From the NCBI RefSeq assembly GCF_022376835.1, contig NZ_CP084606.1, positions 924,501-988,500 of the forward strand: a stretch of DNA of 64,000 bases, written 5' to 3'. Made by a program: the position numbers and the translations under genes. The notes beneath the pieces were generated by a model, which worked only from the letters and a program-made list of their open reading frames with translations, did not search any database and was not told the DNA's origin. Within the stretch, counting starts at the first letter, position 1. Each line of letters begins with the position of its first letter. Positions 52,355 to 63,687 of this stretch are shown piece by piece. Origin of the DNA: Brucepastera parasyntrophica (GTDB lineage Bacteria > Spirochaetota > Spirochaetia > Treponematales > Treponemataceae).

Positions 52355-55300
52355 ATGAATGATTTTGTCCATTTGCATGCGCATACGGATTTCTCACTCC
52401 TTGACGGGGCCTCTTCCATTGAAAAAATGGTCGGGAGGGCCAAGGATTTGGGACAAAAGGCTCTGGCAATAACCGATCACGGAAACATGTTCGGGGTCCT
52501 GCTTTTTTACAAAGAATGCAAAAAGCAGGGTATCAATCCGATTATAGGATGTGAATTTTACGTTGCGCCCGGCAGCAGAACAGAGCGGGGCGAAAGCGAA
52601 AACAGAACAAAATACTATCACCTGATTCTGCTCGCAAAGAATGAACAGGGTTACCGTAATCTGATGGTTCTCAGTTCCCGTTCATATACTGAAGGAATGT
52701 ACTACAAGCCGAGAATTGACGAAGAACTGCTCCGCCTCTATTCCGGCGGGCTGATCTGTCTTTCAGCCTGTATTTCCGGCCAGCTTCCGGTTTTGCTTCT
52801 CGACGGAAAATTTGCCGAAGCGGAGGAGTTTGTACGCCGGTACCGGGAAATATTCGGCGATGAAAATTACTTTATTGAATTGCAGGATCATGGAATTCCG
52901 GAACAGAAAAAAGTCGCTCCACTGCTTATCCAGATTGCGCGCAGGTTCGGGGTACCGATGGTCGTAACAAATGATGCCCATTATGCGGAAAAAAAGATTA
53001 TATAGCGCAGGATATTCTTCTTTGTATAGGTACAAAGAAGACCCGGAATGAACCAAACAGGATGAAATTTGACAGCGATCAGTTTTATCTTAAATCAACT
53101 GAAGAAATGGCGGAACTGTTCCCTGAATATCCTGAAATGCTGTCAAACACTGTACGCATTGCAGACATGTGCAGCGTTGAAATTCCCCAGCCTGGCGCGC
53201 TTTTGCCCGAATATAAAATACCTCCCGAATTTTCGACAAAAGAGGCTTTTATCAGATATATTGTCCAGGAAGGTCTGAAAAAGCGCTACCCTGTTGTCAC
53301 TCCTGAAATCCAGGAACGTGCGGATTATGAACTCGATGTAATTATAAAGATGAACTTTGTCGGGTATTTTCTCATAGTATGGGATTTTATCAATTGGGCA
53401 AAGGTCCATGAAATTCCCGTCGGGCCGGGCCGGGGTTCCGGCGCCGGTTCCATAGTTGCCTACGCGATGGCAATAACCGATATTGATCCGCTTAAATACA
53501 AACTGCTGTTTGAGCGCTTTCTTAATCCTGAACGTATTTCAATGCCGGACTTTGATGTTGACTTTTGCTTCGAACGCAGGCAGGAAGTTATTGAATATGT
53601 GAGGAGCAAATACGGAGACGACCGGGTCGGACAGATTATTACTTTCGGAACGCTGAAGGCAAAGGCCGCCATTAAGGACGTCGGCAGGGTCCTTGATATT
53701 CCGCTGGCTGATGTTAATATGATTACAAAACTGATTCCCGACGCTCCTAAAACCTGCCTGACCGATGCCTTTGTCCCGAATGATGATATTCCGGGTTCCG
53801 GGCAGCTGGCCCACCTGAAAGATGACCCGAAATATAAAGAACTGTTCGAAATCGCCTTCGCGCTTGAAGGGGCTAACCGTAATACCAGTTTGCATGCCGC
53901 AGGTATTGTAATCGGAAAAACGGATCTGTCGGACTATGTCCCTCTGTACAAGGATTCGAAAACGGGAAAAATTGCGACCCAGTTTACCATGGACCTGATT
54001 GAAGGCTGCGGCCTTGTAAAAATGGATTTTCTGGGGCTGAAAACACTCACCCTTATACAGCATACCACGGACCTCATCAGAAAACGGGGCGGCACATATG
54101 CGGATTTCGATATAACAACAATCAGCGAAAGGGACCCGGCAACATATAAAATGCTTGGAGAGGGAAAAAGCGCGGCCGTTTTCCAGTTTGAAAGTCAGGG
54201 TATGCAGAATATCCTTAAACGGGCAAAACCTGACAAAATCGAAGACCTTATCGCTCTTAATGCCCTGTACAGACCGGGACCGATGGCAAACATCGATCAG
54301 TTTATTGAATCAAAATTTGATCCGGGAAAAATAAAATACCCTGACTCCTGTCTGAAGGATATTCTGGAAGAAACCTATGGAGTAATTGTATACCAGGAAC
54401 AGGTTATGCAGGTCGCCCAGCGGATAGGCGGGTACACTCTCGGACAGGCAGATTTGCTGCGCAGGGCTATGAGCAAGAAGAAAGAAGATGTCATGGCAAA
54501 GGAGAAAATCACTTTCAGGGAAGGCGCCGTAAAAAATGGATTTGCGGCGAACCATGCCGATGAAATCTTTGAAATACTGATTCCCTTTGCGGGGTATGGA
54601 TTTAACAAAAGCCATGCCGCGGCCTATTCAATAGTCGCCTATCAAACAGCCTGGCTCAAAGCCAATTTTCCTGCGGAATTCATTGCGGCGAACCTTACCA
54701 ATGAAATAGCTTCTACGGAAAAACTGCCGGAATATATTGCCGAAGGCCGGAAGATGGGACTGATTATCGATCCGCCTGACATAAACCGTTCCGAAGCCTA
54801 TTTTACTGTTGTCGGAGGCCGGATCGTATATGGCCTGCTGGGAATAAAGGGCCTGGGCGAACAGGCGGCCGAGATGATTACTGAAGAACGCGAAAAAAAC
54901 GGACCTTATAAATCGTTTATGGAATTTCTTGACCGCGCCGATCTCCGTACCCTGAATAAAAAGGCGGCGGAAGTATTAATCCAGACCGGCTGTTTTGACA
55001 ATCTCGGGCAGCATCGTTCTGTTCTGCTGCAGAATCTTGAACGGGCGGTAGACTATGCTTCCCACAAAAAGGAATCGGCCCGGTTCGGACAGGTAAGCCT
55101 TTTTGAGGATACGGGAATTGAAGAATTCGCCGAATTTATTTTTGATGAAATAGAAGACTGGCCCAAGGAAGAAAAGCTCCGGAAAGAAAAAGAACTTATA
55201 GGTTTTTATATTTCCGGACATCCGCTTGATGAATACCGGAAAGCATTTGACAGGGCCGCAACCTTTGATATCCAGTTTCCCGAAAGGGCGCAAAAAGACA

Positions 55301-55794
55301 AGATATATACCATTGTCGGAATGGTAAGGTCCCTCCGCCCATACCAGACAAAGGCCGGAAAGTGGATGTGTTTCGGGACTTTTGAAGATTTTAACGGAAC
55401 AATTGATCTGACTTTTTTTCCGGGAATCTGGGAACAGTGCAGAGACAAGGTTCAGCCTGATACGGTGTGGGGACTGACCGGAACAATAGATTTATCGCGA
55501 AACGCTCCTGTTTTCCTTGTAAAAACACTTATAAGTCCGGACGAACTTCAGACAAAGTCAATCCGCGAAATCCATATAAAAATAGATTCGGCGGTACGGG
55601 AAGCCCATATTCTGAATCCGCTCAGGGATTTTTTATTTGGCTCCAGCGGCAATTGTTCTGTATATTTGCACATGAACGATGCGAACCGGCAGTTTATGAT
55701 TAAGACGGCAACCCAGATATGCGCCTCGGCTAATGATGAATTTCTTGAAGAAGTCCAGACAAAACCCGGAGTAGTTCAGGTATGGAGGGAATAA
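52355..55794 (+). CDS. dnaE: DNA polymerase III alpha subunit (one apparent frameshift)
   Basis: Replicative polymerase, 1,146 residues after restoring one base in A7 52989-52995. PHP domain at the N-terminus (FVHLHAHTDFSLLDGA, ITDHGNMFG), polymerase core with GPGRGSGAGSIVAYAMAITDIDP and the catalytic Asp motif MPDFDVDFC, the LNALYRPGPM and YGFNKSHAAAYSIVAYQTAWLKA signatures, then an HhH region (TLNKKAAEVLIQTGCFDNL) and an OB fold (IYTIVGMVRSLRPYQTKAGKWMCF). It is a stand-alone gene with an apparent leaderless start and a TAA at 55792-55794. Confidence 0.96.
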
Positions 55795-56012
55795 AAACAA
55801 CCTGAAACTCAAACCATCCGTTTTTTTGCTTTGTTCACATCAGTGTGGAAGCAATGGTAAAAAGCTTTTTAGAAACTCAGTCAGTTTTGAAAAAAGCTTA
55901 TGAAAAAAATGCTATTTCTGTACTTCCGGAGAAAATAGTATTTTTCCTTCAGCTAAATATACTGCGGTTTTTCAAATCACATTTTGAAAGGCCCTGTACT
56001 AAAGGATTTATA
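55795..56012 (+). other. Gap after dnaE with a hairpin
   Basis: No gene seen. AAGCTTTTT and AAAAAGCTT form a 9-bp long-loop inverted repeat at about 55863-55901, possibly a weak terminator of dnaE. The gap ends at the second copy of the repeat element. Confidence 0.4.
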
Positions 56013-56111
56013 TAGTCAAATAATTTAAATTATTTGACTGTTTCCGCTAGTACGTGTTTCTGATGTAAAGAATTAACCAATTCCTTACATCAGAAACTTA
56101 AATTAAAGGAT
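56013..56111 (+). mobile_element. Two-hairpin repeat element, copy 2
   Basis: About 99 bp, inverted relative to copy 1 and clearly homologous: the 26-base palindrome at 56014-56039 is unchanged, the spacer is diverged, and the hairpin 56055-56096 has arms GTTTCTGATGTAA / TTACATCAGAAAC. The A-T pair of copy 1 is a G-C pair here, a compensating change. TAAAGGATTTATA occurs on both sides (55999-56012 region and 56104-56116). The right end provides AAAGG 9 bases before the next ATG. Confidence 0.85.
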
Positions 56112-56118
56112 TTATAAT

Positions 56119-56700
56119 ATGCAATCTCTTTTTAATGTTATCAGTATTCTTGTTTCTTTTTATTCATTTGTCTGCATTATACGTATTTTAATGTCCTGGC
56201 TTCCCCAGACGGCAGACACATCTTTCGGCAGATTCATATCCAGAATTTGTGACCCGTACCTGAACTGGTTCAGACGCTTTTCCTTTACCAGAATCGGGGT
56301 TGTTGATTTCTCTCCCATACTCGCGCTCGGCGTATTGTCCGCCGTGTCCATGATTTTCTCGATGATTGCCCAGACCGGGCGTATTTCAATCGGATTTATT
56401 CTGGGCGCGCTCTTGAGAGTGATCTGGTCCTTTTTCAGTTTTCTTCTTCTGTTTTTCATTATTTTCCTCATCATCAGACTTGTGTATGATTTATTCAACC
56501 GTTACGGATATTCTTCCTTCTGGGCAATGCTCGACCGGTTCCTGAATCCTCTTATCTCATATGTGACCCGTTTTTTCGGCAGAGGCATATCATACCGCGC
56601 GTCCCTGATTGTAACGCTGGTCATTTTGCTTGTTATCCGTGTCGGACTCGGAATCGGAGTTGAATATCTGTATAATCTCCTTATAAGACTTCCTATATAA
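56119..56700 (+). CDS. YggT family membrane protein
   Basis: 193 residues with two YggT units, each a pair of helices: residues 1-95 (ISILVSFYSFVCIIRILMSWL, then PYLNWFRRF) and 100-193 (FFIIFLIIRLVYDLFNRY, then LNPLISYVTRFF). The W-x-P and N-P-x-x-x-x-x-R-F patterns are typical. YggT/YlmG proteins are implicated in envelope integrity and division in several phyla, mechanism unclear. The ribosome site AAAGG lies at the end of repeat element copy 2. recG starts directly after its stop. Confidence 0.85.
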   Translation: MQSLFNVISILVSFYSFVCIIRILMSWLPQTADTSFGRFISRICDPYLNWFRRFSFTRIGVVDFSPILALGVLSAVSMIFSMIAQTGRISIGFILGALLRVIWSFFSFLLLFFIIFLIIRLVYDLFNRYGYSSFWAMLDRFLNPLISYVTRFFGRGISYRASLIVTLVILLVIRVGLGIGVEYLYNLLIRLPI

Positions 56701-58737
56701 ATGTTTTTGCGTGAAATTACCGTCCCCGTATCCAGCATACGGGGTGTCGGACAGGCAATGACAAAACAGCTTTCTTCGATGGGCCTCCGTACAGTCGGTG
56801 ATATTCTTTCATACTGGCCGAGAGACTGGGAAGATAGAACAGAATATGTGGCTCTGTCACATTTTAACTCTGCGCGGAAAATCAATACGCATGCTACTGT
56901 TATCGCTCATGACTGGTTCGGTTACGGACGGATGAAAACCCTGAAAATCATTATCCGCGATGACGAAGATACCGCGGCAGAGCTGATCTGTTTTAACAGG
57001 CCCTTTCTGGAGAAACAGTTTCCTCCGGGATCAAGAATTCTTGTATACGGAAGTTTCCAGTGGAAATACGGATCTATTCAGTCTGCATCATTTGAAATAG
57101 ACATGGCGGATAAGGCCCCGGAACGGGTCCTCCCGGTATATCCTCTGACAAGCGGCATAACACAGGCCCAAATAAGAAAAATTATTTCAAACGCAGTATC
57201 GGAATATGCAAAAGGAATTAATTCGGAACTTCCTGCAAAAGTCAGAGAACAGTACAAACTCCCTTCAAAACAGCAGATAGTCCTGATGATGCATAAGCCG
57301 GTCACTATCTCGGAAGCCGGGAACGCACAGTATGCTCTTATTTTGAAGAACTTTTTTTCTTTGAATATACAATCGGAAGGAATTCGCTGGAAAGACGCGG
57401 AAGACTCCCCGATATATCAGAACCGCGGGATAATTCTGAAAACAAAAAAGCTCCTGAAGAAAACCCTCAGCCGCATCTTTTTCCTGTGCAGGAAAAAGTA
57501 CTTGAACGGCTGCCATTCACGCTCACGCCGGATCAAATCAGGGTTCTGAATGAAATAAACAAAGATCTTTCCGGGGCTGCCGTTATGGCGCGTCTTCTTC
57601 AGGGCGATGTAGGTTCCGGTAAAACGCTGATAGCTTTTCTAGCGGCGCTGAAAATTATTGAAGATGGGGCTCAGTGCGCCCTGCTCGCCCCACCGAACTC
57701 CTGGCCCGGCAGCATGCGGAAAACGCGGCAAAGATTCTGGAACCGGCGGGGATCCGTCTGGCATTTTTAACCGGAAATATCAGGGCAGCCGGGCGGAACA
57801 GGCTGCTCGAAGAATTACAGGCAGGCAATATTGATCTGGTAATCGGAACCCACGCGCTTTTTTCAGCTGATGTCCGGTACAAAAATCTTGAACTGGTTAT
57901 CATTGATGAACAGCACCGCTTTGGAGTCCTTCAGCGTTCGGCAATTATTGAAAAAGGCAAAACGTCAGGCGGCGACAGACCGCCCCATCTCTTAATGATG
58001 AGCGCGACGCCCATTCCCCGGACGCTGGCACTCTCTGTTTTCGGGGATCTTGATGTTTCAGTAATAAAAACAATGCCTCCGGGACGCAAACCGGTTATTA
58101 CTCATCTTGCCCGCAGGGGCAATGAGCAGAAAGTATATGATTTTATCCGCACCCAGCTTTCCGAAGGCAGGCAGGCTTATTTTGTGTATCCCCTCATAGA
58201 ACAGTCGGAAATGCTTTCATTAAAATCAGCGGAAGAGATGTTTGCTTTTCTGCAGAAAGAAATCTTCCCGGCAAATACTCTGGCCCTGATTCATTCAAAA
58301 TTCCCGAGACCGATCAGCGGGAAATAATGGAGCGGTTTAAGGCGGGAACAGTCCATATCCTTGTCGCAACCAGTGTAGTTGAAGTCGGCGTTGATGTCGC
58401 AAATGCCACCTGTATGGTTATTGAACACGCCGAACGTTTCGGACTTTCAGCCCTGCACCAGCTCAGGGGCCGGGTCGGAAGAAGCGATTTGCAGTCTTAC
58501 TGTTTTCTCGTATACGCCCGAAATCTGACTGAGGAAGGCAAGGCCCGCCTCAGGATAATGCATGAAACAACAGACGGGTTTATTATTGCCGAGGAGGATT
58601 TAAAATTGCGCGGCCCCGGTGACATTACCGGCCTCCAGCAATCAGGATATACCGCATTCACTCTCGCCGATCCGGTCCGCGATCAGAAAATACTCGAAGA
58701 AGCACGAAGAGCGGCCTTTTCACTTCTGCTCGAATAA
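56701..58737 (+). CDS. recG: ATP-dependent DNA helicase RecG (three apparent frameshifts)
   Basis: Fork-reversal and branch-migration helicase. 679 residues after restoring one base each in TTTT 57341-57344, CCCC 57688-57691 and AAAA 58297-58300; all junctions then read through known RecG sequence. N-terminal wedge/OB domain ([28 protein letters not shown]), Walker [39 protein letters not shown] (DEAH-like box), [20 protein letters not shown], and the C-terminal lobe [36 protein letters not shown]. It begins at 56701, immediately after the yggT stop, without its own Shine-Dalgarno, so it depends on coupling. Confidence 0.95.
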
Positions 58738-58953
58738 GCCTTATAATCATTCTCCGCAAATTCCTTTTTTCAAACCGTCAGATCAAAATATACTTACAAT
58801 TTTTATACCTATCTCCGGTAATTCCGCCGCTGAACACTGTTAAAAATAAAAAACTTTCGGAACAACAGACTAAGATGTGGGCCGCAATTACCGATATTCT
58901 ATTATCGTGTTATCGATTTTTGAAATATCTTTATTTTATTCCGGGATTTGTTT

Positions 58954-61889
58954 ATGAAAACCAAACAGGTTACACAGGCCTGCAGATTTCTCATTTTTAC
59001 CCTGTTCTGTATCTTATTATTCGTGCCAGGGGCCGTTGCAGAAGAAACCGGTGGGGAAGAACTGCCGTATAAGGGCTGGAAACAGGCCAGCACAAATCAT
59101 TTCAGGTTCATTTATGAGGACGCTTTTCGCCCGCAGGCGGAAGCATTCGCTGAAATCGCAGACAGTACATGGAACAGTCTTTCGAAAATCTACGGCAGTC
59201 CTCCGCAGAAAACCGATATAATTCTTTCAGGAAGACAGGATATTGTTAACGGTTATGCCCACACATACCGGTATAACATAGGACTCTATGTAAACCCGCC
59301 CCTTTCACCTGTTTTCGGATACAGGGATGAATGGACAAAAATATTTTTTACCCATGAATTGACACATATAGCCAATTTCACTTTTAACGGACACAAAAAT
59401 ATTTTTTCAACTATATTTGGCCCTTTCTGGAACACCTTTAGTGTTATGTCCCATCCTGATTGGGCCATTGAAGGCCTGGGTACTGTTCTGGAAACCGAGC
59501 TTACAAACGGAGGAAGGGGCCGCAGTCCTTACTTTGAATTGCTTTTCAAGGCGCCCGCGCTTGAAAACGGCTTTATAAAGTTCAGGGAAATAGGCAGGGA
59601 AACTGAACCTCCGGAGGGTCAGATTTATGTAATGGGTTACTTAATCATGCGGAGTATTGCAGACCGCTGGGGTATCAGCAGCCTCGCGGAGATTGAAAAG
59701 AATAAGTCAAAAGGATTTACTTACGCTGCATCAGTAAAGATGGTTACCGGATATACACCGGAAGAAATTTACCAGGATGTCCGCATCGCTCTTACAAAAA
59801 AATATCACGAAGAACGGACCATTCCGGAAGGAAAAACAATTTCGCCCAGAAGTCCGAAAACAAATTACTTTCCGCCGGCGCTGGTAACTGAAGATACAAT
59901 TATAACCCTGCGCGATACCAGAAATGAGCCGAGGGCAGCTGTCAGTTTTTCCGCTGATACCGGAGAAGAAACCGTCTTATTTGAAGCGGATTTTGCTGAC
60001 GAATTATCCCTGACGGCTGCGGAAAACGGAACTGTTGTTGCCGCGCTTCAGTCGGTCAGAAGGGATAAAATGCCCGGCTTTATGGTTTCAACCGATCTGT
60101 ATAAGTGGAGAAGAGAAACCGGTTTAATTCCGTTAACAAGCGGGACCAGTCTTTTTCAGCCGGCAATAAGCCGGGACGGCAGCAGACTGGTTGCAGTTGA
60201 ACTTGCCGGGCTTCATTACCGGCTTGTTGAAGTTGATCTCAGAACAGGCGAACGAAAAGTCCTCATAGAGTCTGAGACTGAAAGCTATATTTCACCGGCC
60301 CTATCCCAGGACGGATCAGAAATAGCTTTTCTGATAATCACGGGCGAGAGGGCAATACTTGCCTCATCGCAAATGCCGAAATATGAATTTGCGTATCCGG
60401 TACCCCAACGGAATATTAACCGGCTGGTCAATATCAATGGCGGAATTTCAGACATAGCATATCCATCGTGGAAAAAAGACGGCTCAATACAGTTTTCATC
60501 AAATGAACGGGGACGCCTGGAAGTCTGGGAATATAAAAACGGTCAAAAAAGACCTGTGGTTTCAGATCCGGTCGGGGCGCTCTGGAGTGAAACAATATCC
60601 AAGGGTATAGTATACGCGTCCTATGCTTCAACAGGATATGTGGTAAAAATCAAACCGGCAAAAGAATGGGCCATTGTTCCCGATTTTGAGGGACCTTCCG
60701 CGCCGGGTTCAGTAATTACGCTGGGGACTCTGGTTTCTGATTATCCCGGTTTTAACCCATATCCCGCAACGGGCGCTGAAAAGAATATCCCTGAACCCGG
60801 AATTTCCACACTGTATGACACAGGCACACAGCAGAACCTTCAGAATGAAAAACGGTTTGTAAACATTCCCAAACTGGATCTGTGGCTTCCCCTTCCCACA
60901 ATTATATTTTTGCCGGAAGATTCGGTGAGTTTCGGTATAGGCGCATTTGCCATATTCAGTTCCGCCCCGCTCCGAAGGGGAATGCCGGATTCGGCAATAG
61001 TTACCGGAGGGTCATGGTATCCGGCCATCGGCCAGTTCTCCCTGTTTTTCCTGTCAAATATCCCGCTGTATACCGGTCAGTTTATTATCTGCCTTGGCCG
61101 GGACCTTGAAAAAAACTATGACGGTACCGTTTTTTATGAAACAAATTCTCTTCAGCTTTCATATGCGGTTCCCTTTTACTCAAGATCTTTTTACTATAAC
61201 AGGACCGAGTTTGCCGCCTTTCTGGGGCTTTTTGCGCTGACAGGACGAAACGACACTGAAGTTTTTTCAGTAGGAGCAGGAATTTCCTATGATGCGGGAA
61301 TCGGGGGACGAGCCGGAGTCGATTTCTATTTCCGGAAAAATATACTCACTGATTTATTTTTAACAGTAAAGGCAACTCCGGCTCTGCTGATCTCCATTTA
61401 TCCGACCATTTCAACACGGACATATGTTTCAGGGGAATTGCTTGCGGGAGTTTCAGCGGGAACAGAATTTGTTCAGGCGGAATTCGGGCTGCGGTCACGC
61501 TGGCTTGACCTGCCTGAAGAAGCGCCTCTTACAGGTTCGCTCGCAACAATTCGGGGGCTGTACTCGATTGCTTATATCCGGGAAGAATCATTCTGGAAAC
61601 CGGAATCGTCTTTCCCGGTGTATTCAATAAACGGATATTTGCGGAAACGCTTTTTTCGTTCGGAAAAAATTCAGCGGGGATGGAAACTCCGGATAACAAT
61701 ACCTTCATAAATTTTGCAAAAGAAGCAAATATCCATACAGGCCTGGAAATTGAACTCAGGACCGGCAGAAACAGTTTCGCTGCCGGGGTCGTTATGCATT
61801 TTAATGATAAGACTGAATTCAAATTTACCAAAAATACCCGGCTATACCTGACCGTCAAAATAGACGCGCTTCAGGGAACAGTCCAGTAG
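58954..61889 (+). CDS. Outer-membrane protein: zinc metallopeptidase, beta-propeller and beta-barrel (one apparent frameshift)
   Basis: 978 residues after restoring one base in GGGG 61676-61679. A signal peptide ends at AVA-EE (residue about 29). Residues about 60-260 form a gluzincin-like domain with THELTHIANF (HExxH) and a downstream WAIEGLGTVLETE that can supply the third ligand. Residues about 300-560 carry TolB/PD40-type propeller blades (PAISRDGSRLVAVEL, PALSQDGSEIAFLI, YPSWKKDGSIQFSSNERG). Residues about 640-978 are barrel-like, with many aromatic strands to the end. The layout suggests a surface- or periplasm-facing protease anchored in the outer membrane. The ATG at 58954 is preferred over the TTG 6 bases upstream. 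Confidence 0.78.
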
Positions 61890-61906
61890 GATGGAAGCCC
61901 TGCGGA

Positions 61907-63508
61907 TCATTTATTCTGCAGGGCGGCGCCTATAAAATCACGGAAAAGCGGATGGGGCCGGTTCGGCCTCGACGCAAATTCCGGATGAAACTGCACCCCT
62001 ACAAACCAGGGATGGCTTTTCAGTTCGACAATTTCAATAAGATTACGGTCAGGATTTCTTCCGGCAAATATCATATCTGAAGACTCAAACTGTTCCCTGA
62101 ACAGATTATTGAATTCATAGCGGTGACGGTGGCGTTCCTGAACTTCATGGACCTTATAAGCCTTTTCCGACAGACTTCCCTCGGAAAGAAGACAGGTGCA
62201 GGCGCCGAGCCGGAGTGTTCCGCCCAGGTCAACATCTTTTTGATCAGGCATAAGATCAATAACCGGATGTTCAGTGTTTTTTGAAAATTCCGTGGAATTC
62301 GCATCATCCATTCCAAGAACATTCCGCGCAAATTCAATAACAGAAATCTGCATTCCAAGACATATCCCGAAATAAGGGATTTTATGTTCGCGGGCATAAC
62401 GCGCGGAAAGAATCATACCGGTCGTTCCCCTGTCCCCGAAGCCGCCGGGAATGATTATGCCGTCGGCTTTTTCAAGCAGTTCGGCGGCTTTTTCGGGAGT
62501 CTGTATATTCTCGGAATCGATCCAGTCAATTTTTACCCGTGTGTTATGGAAAATACCGCCGGCGGTTAATGCTTCCGCGACACTGAGATAGGAATCATGC
62601 AGATCAATATATTTTCCCACAAGGGCAATGGTTATTTCAGTTTCAGGATGATAAAATTTGTGAACCATTGCCTTCCATTCGGTCAGGGCGGGTTCGGCGT
62701 CAGGAAGGTTCAAAAGGGATATGAGTTTTTTCCCGATCCCTTCCCTTTCAAGCATAAGAGGCACTTCATAAATTGATTTCGCGGTAAGATTTTCGATTAT
62801 TGAGTCCTGGGAAACATTGCAGAACAAGCCCAGTTTTTCTCTTATTGATTTTGTCAGCTGTTTTTCGCTACGGCACATTATTATATCAGGCTGGATTCCA
62901 AAACCAAGAAGCTCCTTGACGCTGTGCTGCATTGGTTTTGTTTTGATTTCCCCGCATTCCTTCAGATAGGGCAAAAGGCCAAGATGAATAAATGCGCAAT
63001 TTTCCCTTCCAACGGAAAACTTTATCTGGCGGATCGCCTCGATAAACGGAAGGGACTCTATGTCACCGACAGTGCCTCCGATTTCGGTAATAACAACATC
63101 GGCGCCGGTTTCAGTTGCGGTTTGCAGTATACGGCTTTTTATTTCATCCGTTACATGAGGTATTACCTGAACAGTTTCTCCCTGAAAATCTCCGGCCCGT
63201 TCCCTGTCAAGCAGGGATTTATACACCTTGCCTGATGTTGTATTATTGAATTTGTGCAGGGTTACATCGGTAAAACGTTCATAATGGCCGAGATCGAGGT
63301 CTGTTTCCCCTCCGTCAATCGTGACAAAAACTTCACCATGCTGAAAGGGGTCCATGGTTCCCGGATCGATATTAAGATAGGGATCAAATTTCTGGTTCTC
63401 TACTTTCAGACCCCGGCTTTTCAGCAGGAGTCCGATAGATGCTGCGGCAATACCCTTCCCCAGAGAAGAAACAACACCACCCGTAATAAAAATAAATTTT
63501 GTAGCCAT
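61907..63508 (-). CDS. pyrG: CTP synthase
   Basis: 533 residues, unbroken. Makes CTP from UTP, ATP and glutamine. N-terminal synthase: [20 protein letters not shown] (ATP-binding loop), [32 protein letters not shown]-terminal class I glutaminase: GGFGDRG, the nucleophile Cys in YFGICLGMQ, and the His-Glu pair in [18 protein letters not shown] lies before the ATG. It is separated from the upstream amt gene by a terminator. Confidence 0.96.
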   Translation of the reverse strand: MATKFIFITGGVVSSLGKGIAAASIGLLLKSRGLKVENQKFDPYLNIDPGTMDPFQHGEVFVTIDGGETDLDLGHYERFTDVTLHKFNNTTSGKVYKSLLDRERAGDFQGETVQVIPHVTDEIKSRILQTATETGADVVITEIGGTVGDIESLPFIEAIRQIKFSVGRENCAFIHLGLLPYLKECGEIKTKPMQHSVKELLGFGIQPDIIMCRSEKQLTKSIREKLGLFCNVSQDSIIENLTAKSIYEVPLMLEREGIGKKLISLLNLPDAEPALTEWKAMVHKFYHPETEITIALVGKYIDLHDSYLSVAEALTAGGIFHNTRVKIDWIDSENIQTPEKAAELLEKADGIIIPGGFGDRGTTGMILSARYAREHKIPYFGICLGMQISVIEFARNVLGMDDANSTEFSKNTEHPVIDLMPDQKDVDLGGTLRLGACTCLLSEGSLSEKAYKVHEVQERHRHRYEFNNLFREQFESSDMIFAGRNPDRNLIEIVELKSHPWFVGVQFHPEFASRPNRPHPLFRDFIGAALQNK

Positions 63509-63592
63509 CCTTTAATCCCCTTTCCCAAAAAATCAATAATACTATAGAAAACCTTAAAACGCTTTTTTCTGAATACAGGCATAAAACAAAAA

Positions 63593-63616
63593 GCACCCGG
63601 CCGTAGGACCGGGCAC
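63593..63616 (-). terminator. Intrinsic terminator of amt
   Basis: On the minus strand CCCGG and CCGGG arms (63596-63613, partly extended through the loop) are followed by TTTTTGTTTT. It lies between the amt stop and pyrG. Confidence 0.75.
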
Positions 63617-63687
63617 AATTTATAATATATATTATATACTTATTTTTTCAAGAATACCATCTGTTTTATCATAAACCGGAACTGAAT

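Noticed and set aside
3454-61679. Programmed ribosomal frameshifting as the cause of the many split genes
   Set aside because: The breaks lack shared slippery heptamers with downstream structure, fall in many unrelated genes, sometimes three per gene, and always need one extra base in a run. Error in the sequence is simpler.
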